NCBI GenBank assembly: GCA_030272585.1
Contig: BSYQ01000007.1
Location: 3,538,001-3,602,000, forward strand
Direction of reading: 5' to 3'
DNA from: Bryopsis sp. KO-2023
Lineage: Eukaryota; Chlorophyta; Ulvophyceae; Bryopsidales; Bryopsidaceae
DNA: 64,000 bases
Under the pieces are notes generated by a model, which saw only the letters and a list, made by a program, of their open reading frames with translations, was not told the origin of the DNA and made no database searches. The first letter of the stretch is position 1; each line of letters begins with the position of its first letter. This document shows positions 63,203-64,000 of the stretch, piece by piece. The position numbers were made by a program, and so were the translations under genes.

Positions 63203-64000
63203 CCACCAATGATTTCAGCTTTCAAAAAAAGAAATATCATTTCAGTTGGATGTTTTTCAAAGTAATGGTTATTGTTCTGACCAGTTGTACAACTCTCGTG
63301 ACCAAAATCGCCTGATTTCGGACACGCAAAATCATTGTTCCAGTCATTGCATCAAAAGAGGACTTGAATCGATGTCTTTCGATTTGAAAATTTGGCAGCA
63401 ATTTTTTCCAAGTGTTTTCCAACACGTCTCCAAATGTTTATGATTTTTGGATTGTTTGGTGTATGTTTGTTAGGGGCCTAGATTTTTCCCCTCTTTTGCT
63501 GTGGGGGTTCCAAATCTAGCCTCATTTTTCATTCACTTCCTGAATTAAATTTCACTCAAAAACATGCCCACGGGGTTGTGGTTCTTTTAAATAAATTGGC
63601 GCACTTCAAAAATACCAAAAACAATACCCAGCACGGCGACAACAGACACGAATTAATGGCGAAAAATCGACGATTCAGACGATTTTTCGCCTGAATTAAG
63701 TCACGATTCGTCGATTACTCACAATTTACGCAGGCAATCGAAACGAAACTTTGATGGTGGCTGTGCAATGTTTTTACCATACTACAGTTAAAATTTCGAG
63801 GTGTGTCAGAAAGTGGTTGCCTAAAAATTTGGGATAGAAAAATACTCTCTTATTGGCCACTTTTTGGTCACGAGAGTTGTACAACTGGTCTTCTGTAAAG
63901 TACCATTTCTGTTGATTGCTCAAAACATTCCAGAAAATTTTACCTTCTCCGCAGATCGCCACAACAGCCCCCCACCCCCTTGCTTGGTCCTCCCCCCCCA
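63203..64000 (-). repeat. Partial tandem copy of the 59741-59935 gene segment
   Basis: CCACCAATGATTTCAGCTTT at 63203 matches 59741 and continues through the FLKAEIIGG exon. After a 612-bp insertion, similarity resumes at TGATTGCTC..AACATTCCAG and runs through TTTTACCTTCTCCGCAGATC to the window edge. On the minus strand this is the same exon-intron-exon block as in the left copy (ICGEG exon end followed by GTAAAATTTT). The copy runs off the window. Confidence 0.85.
63279..63890. mobile_element. 612-bp terminal-inverted-repeat (MITE-like) element
   Basis: Ends are perfect 29-bp inverted repeats beginning GACCAGTTGTACAACTCTCG. Flanks are TTCT on both sides, a probable 4-bp target duplication. 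No transposase frame is present. An internal 12-bp hairpin (GGCGAAAAATCG, 63658-63669, with CGATTTTTCGCC, 63680-63691) is visible. The same site in the paralogous segment near 59812 is uninterrupted. Confidence 0.88.

Overview
The window is nuclear DNA of a photosynthetic eukaryote. Almost every recognisable gene is split by GT-AG introns with long polypyrimidine tracts. RNA polymerase II subunit RPB7 and a cytosolic Hsp110 place it in a eukaryotic nucleus. A lycopene beta-cyclase and the alpha carboxyltransferase subunit of plastid acetyl-CoA carboxylase, both with apparent transit-type N termini, indicate a plastid. A nuclear, intron-rich accA suggests the green lineage or another member of Archaeplastida; the species cannot be named from sequence alone.

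Layout. 1-836 is the 3' end of an unidentified proline-rich gene. 1182-11275 is one complete and apparently very young Ty3/gypsy chromovirus: two indistinguishable 420-bp LTRs, a 5-bp target duplication, gag, a -1 frameshift signal, pro-RT-RNaseH-integrase-chromodomain, and an extra third ORF in the env position. 11870-13716 encodes a secreted cysteine-rich protein. 17083-19974 holds exons of a gene ending in an MLLE (PABC) domain, and 20280-20890 holds scattered exons of a proline iminopeptidase, probably a remnant. Two GTCGGCGAC-rich foldback clusters (17960-18243 and 21765-22133) bracket this stretch in opposite orientation.

The centre holds Hsp110 (minus, 22865-26199), a vanadium-haloperoxidase-like secreted enzyme (minus, 27649-29181), a KEA/TMCO3-type cation/proton antiporter (plus, nine exons, 29827-34695) and a small three-exon membrane protein (plus, 36986-38690). 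A 25-copy ~131-bp satellite (38740-41960) and a 45-bp minisatellite (42224-42625) follow.

The right third holds an alpha/beta hydrolase of the chloroplast/cyanobacterial type (minus, 44038-46636), lycopene beta-cyclase (plus, seven exons, 47626-50758), intronless RPB7 (plus, 51507-52025), accA (minus, eight exons, 53826-57886) and an unassigned multi-exon minus-strand gene (about 59740-63062). A partial tandem copy of that last gene at the right edge carries a 612-bp terminal-inverted-repeat element, while the same site in the left copy is empty.

The genes do not form an operon or an obvious cluster. Several plastid functions (carotenoid cyclisation, fatty-acid precursor synthesis, possibly ion exchange and lipid hydrolysis) lie close together, but nothing shows co-regulation. 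All exon joins were made by eye from splice signals and reading-frame continuity, without transcripts.
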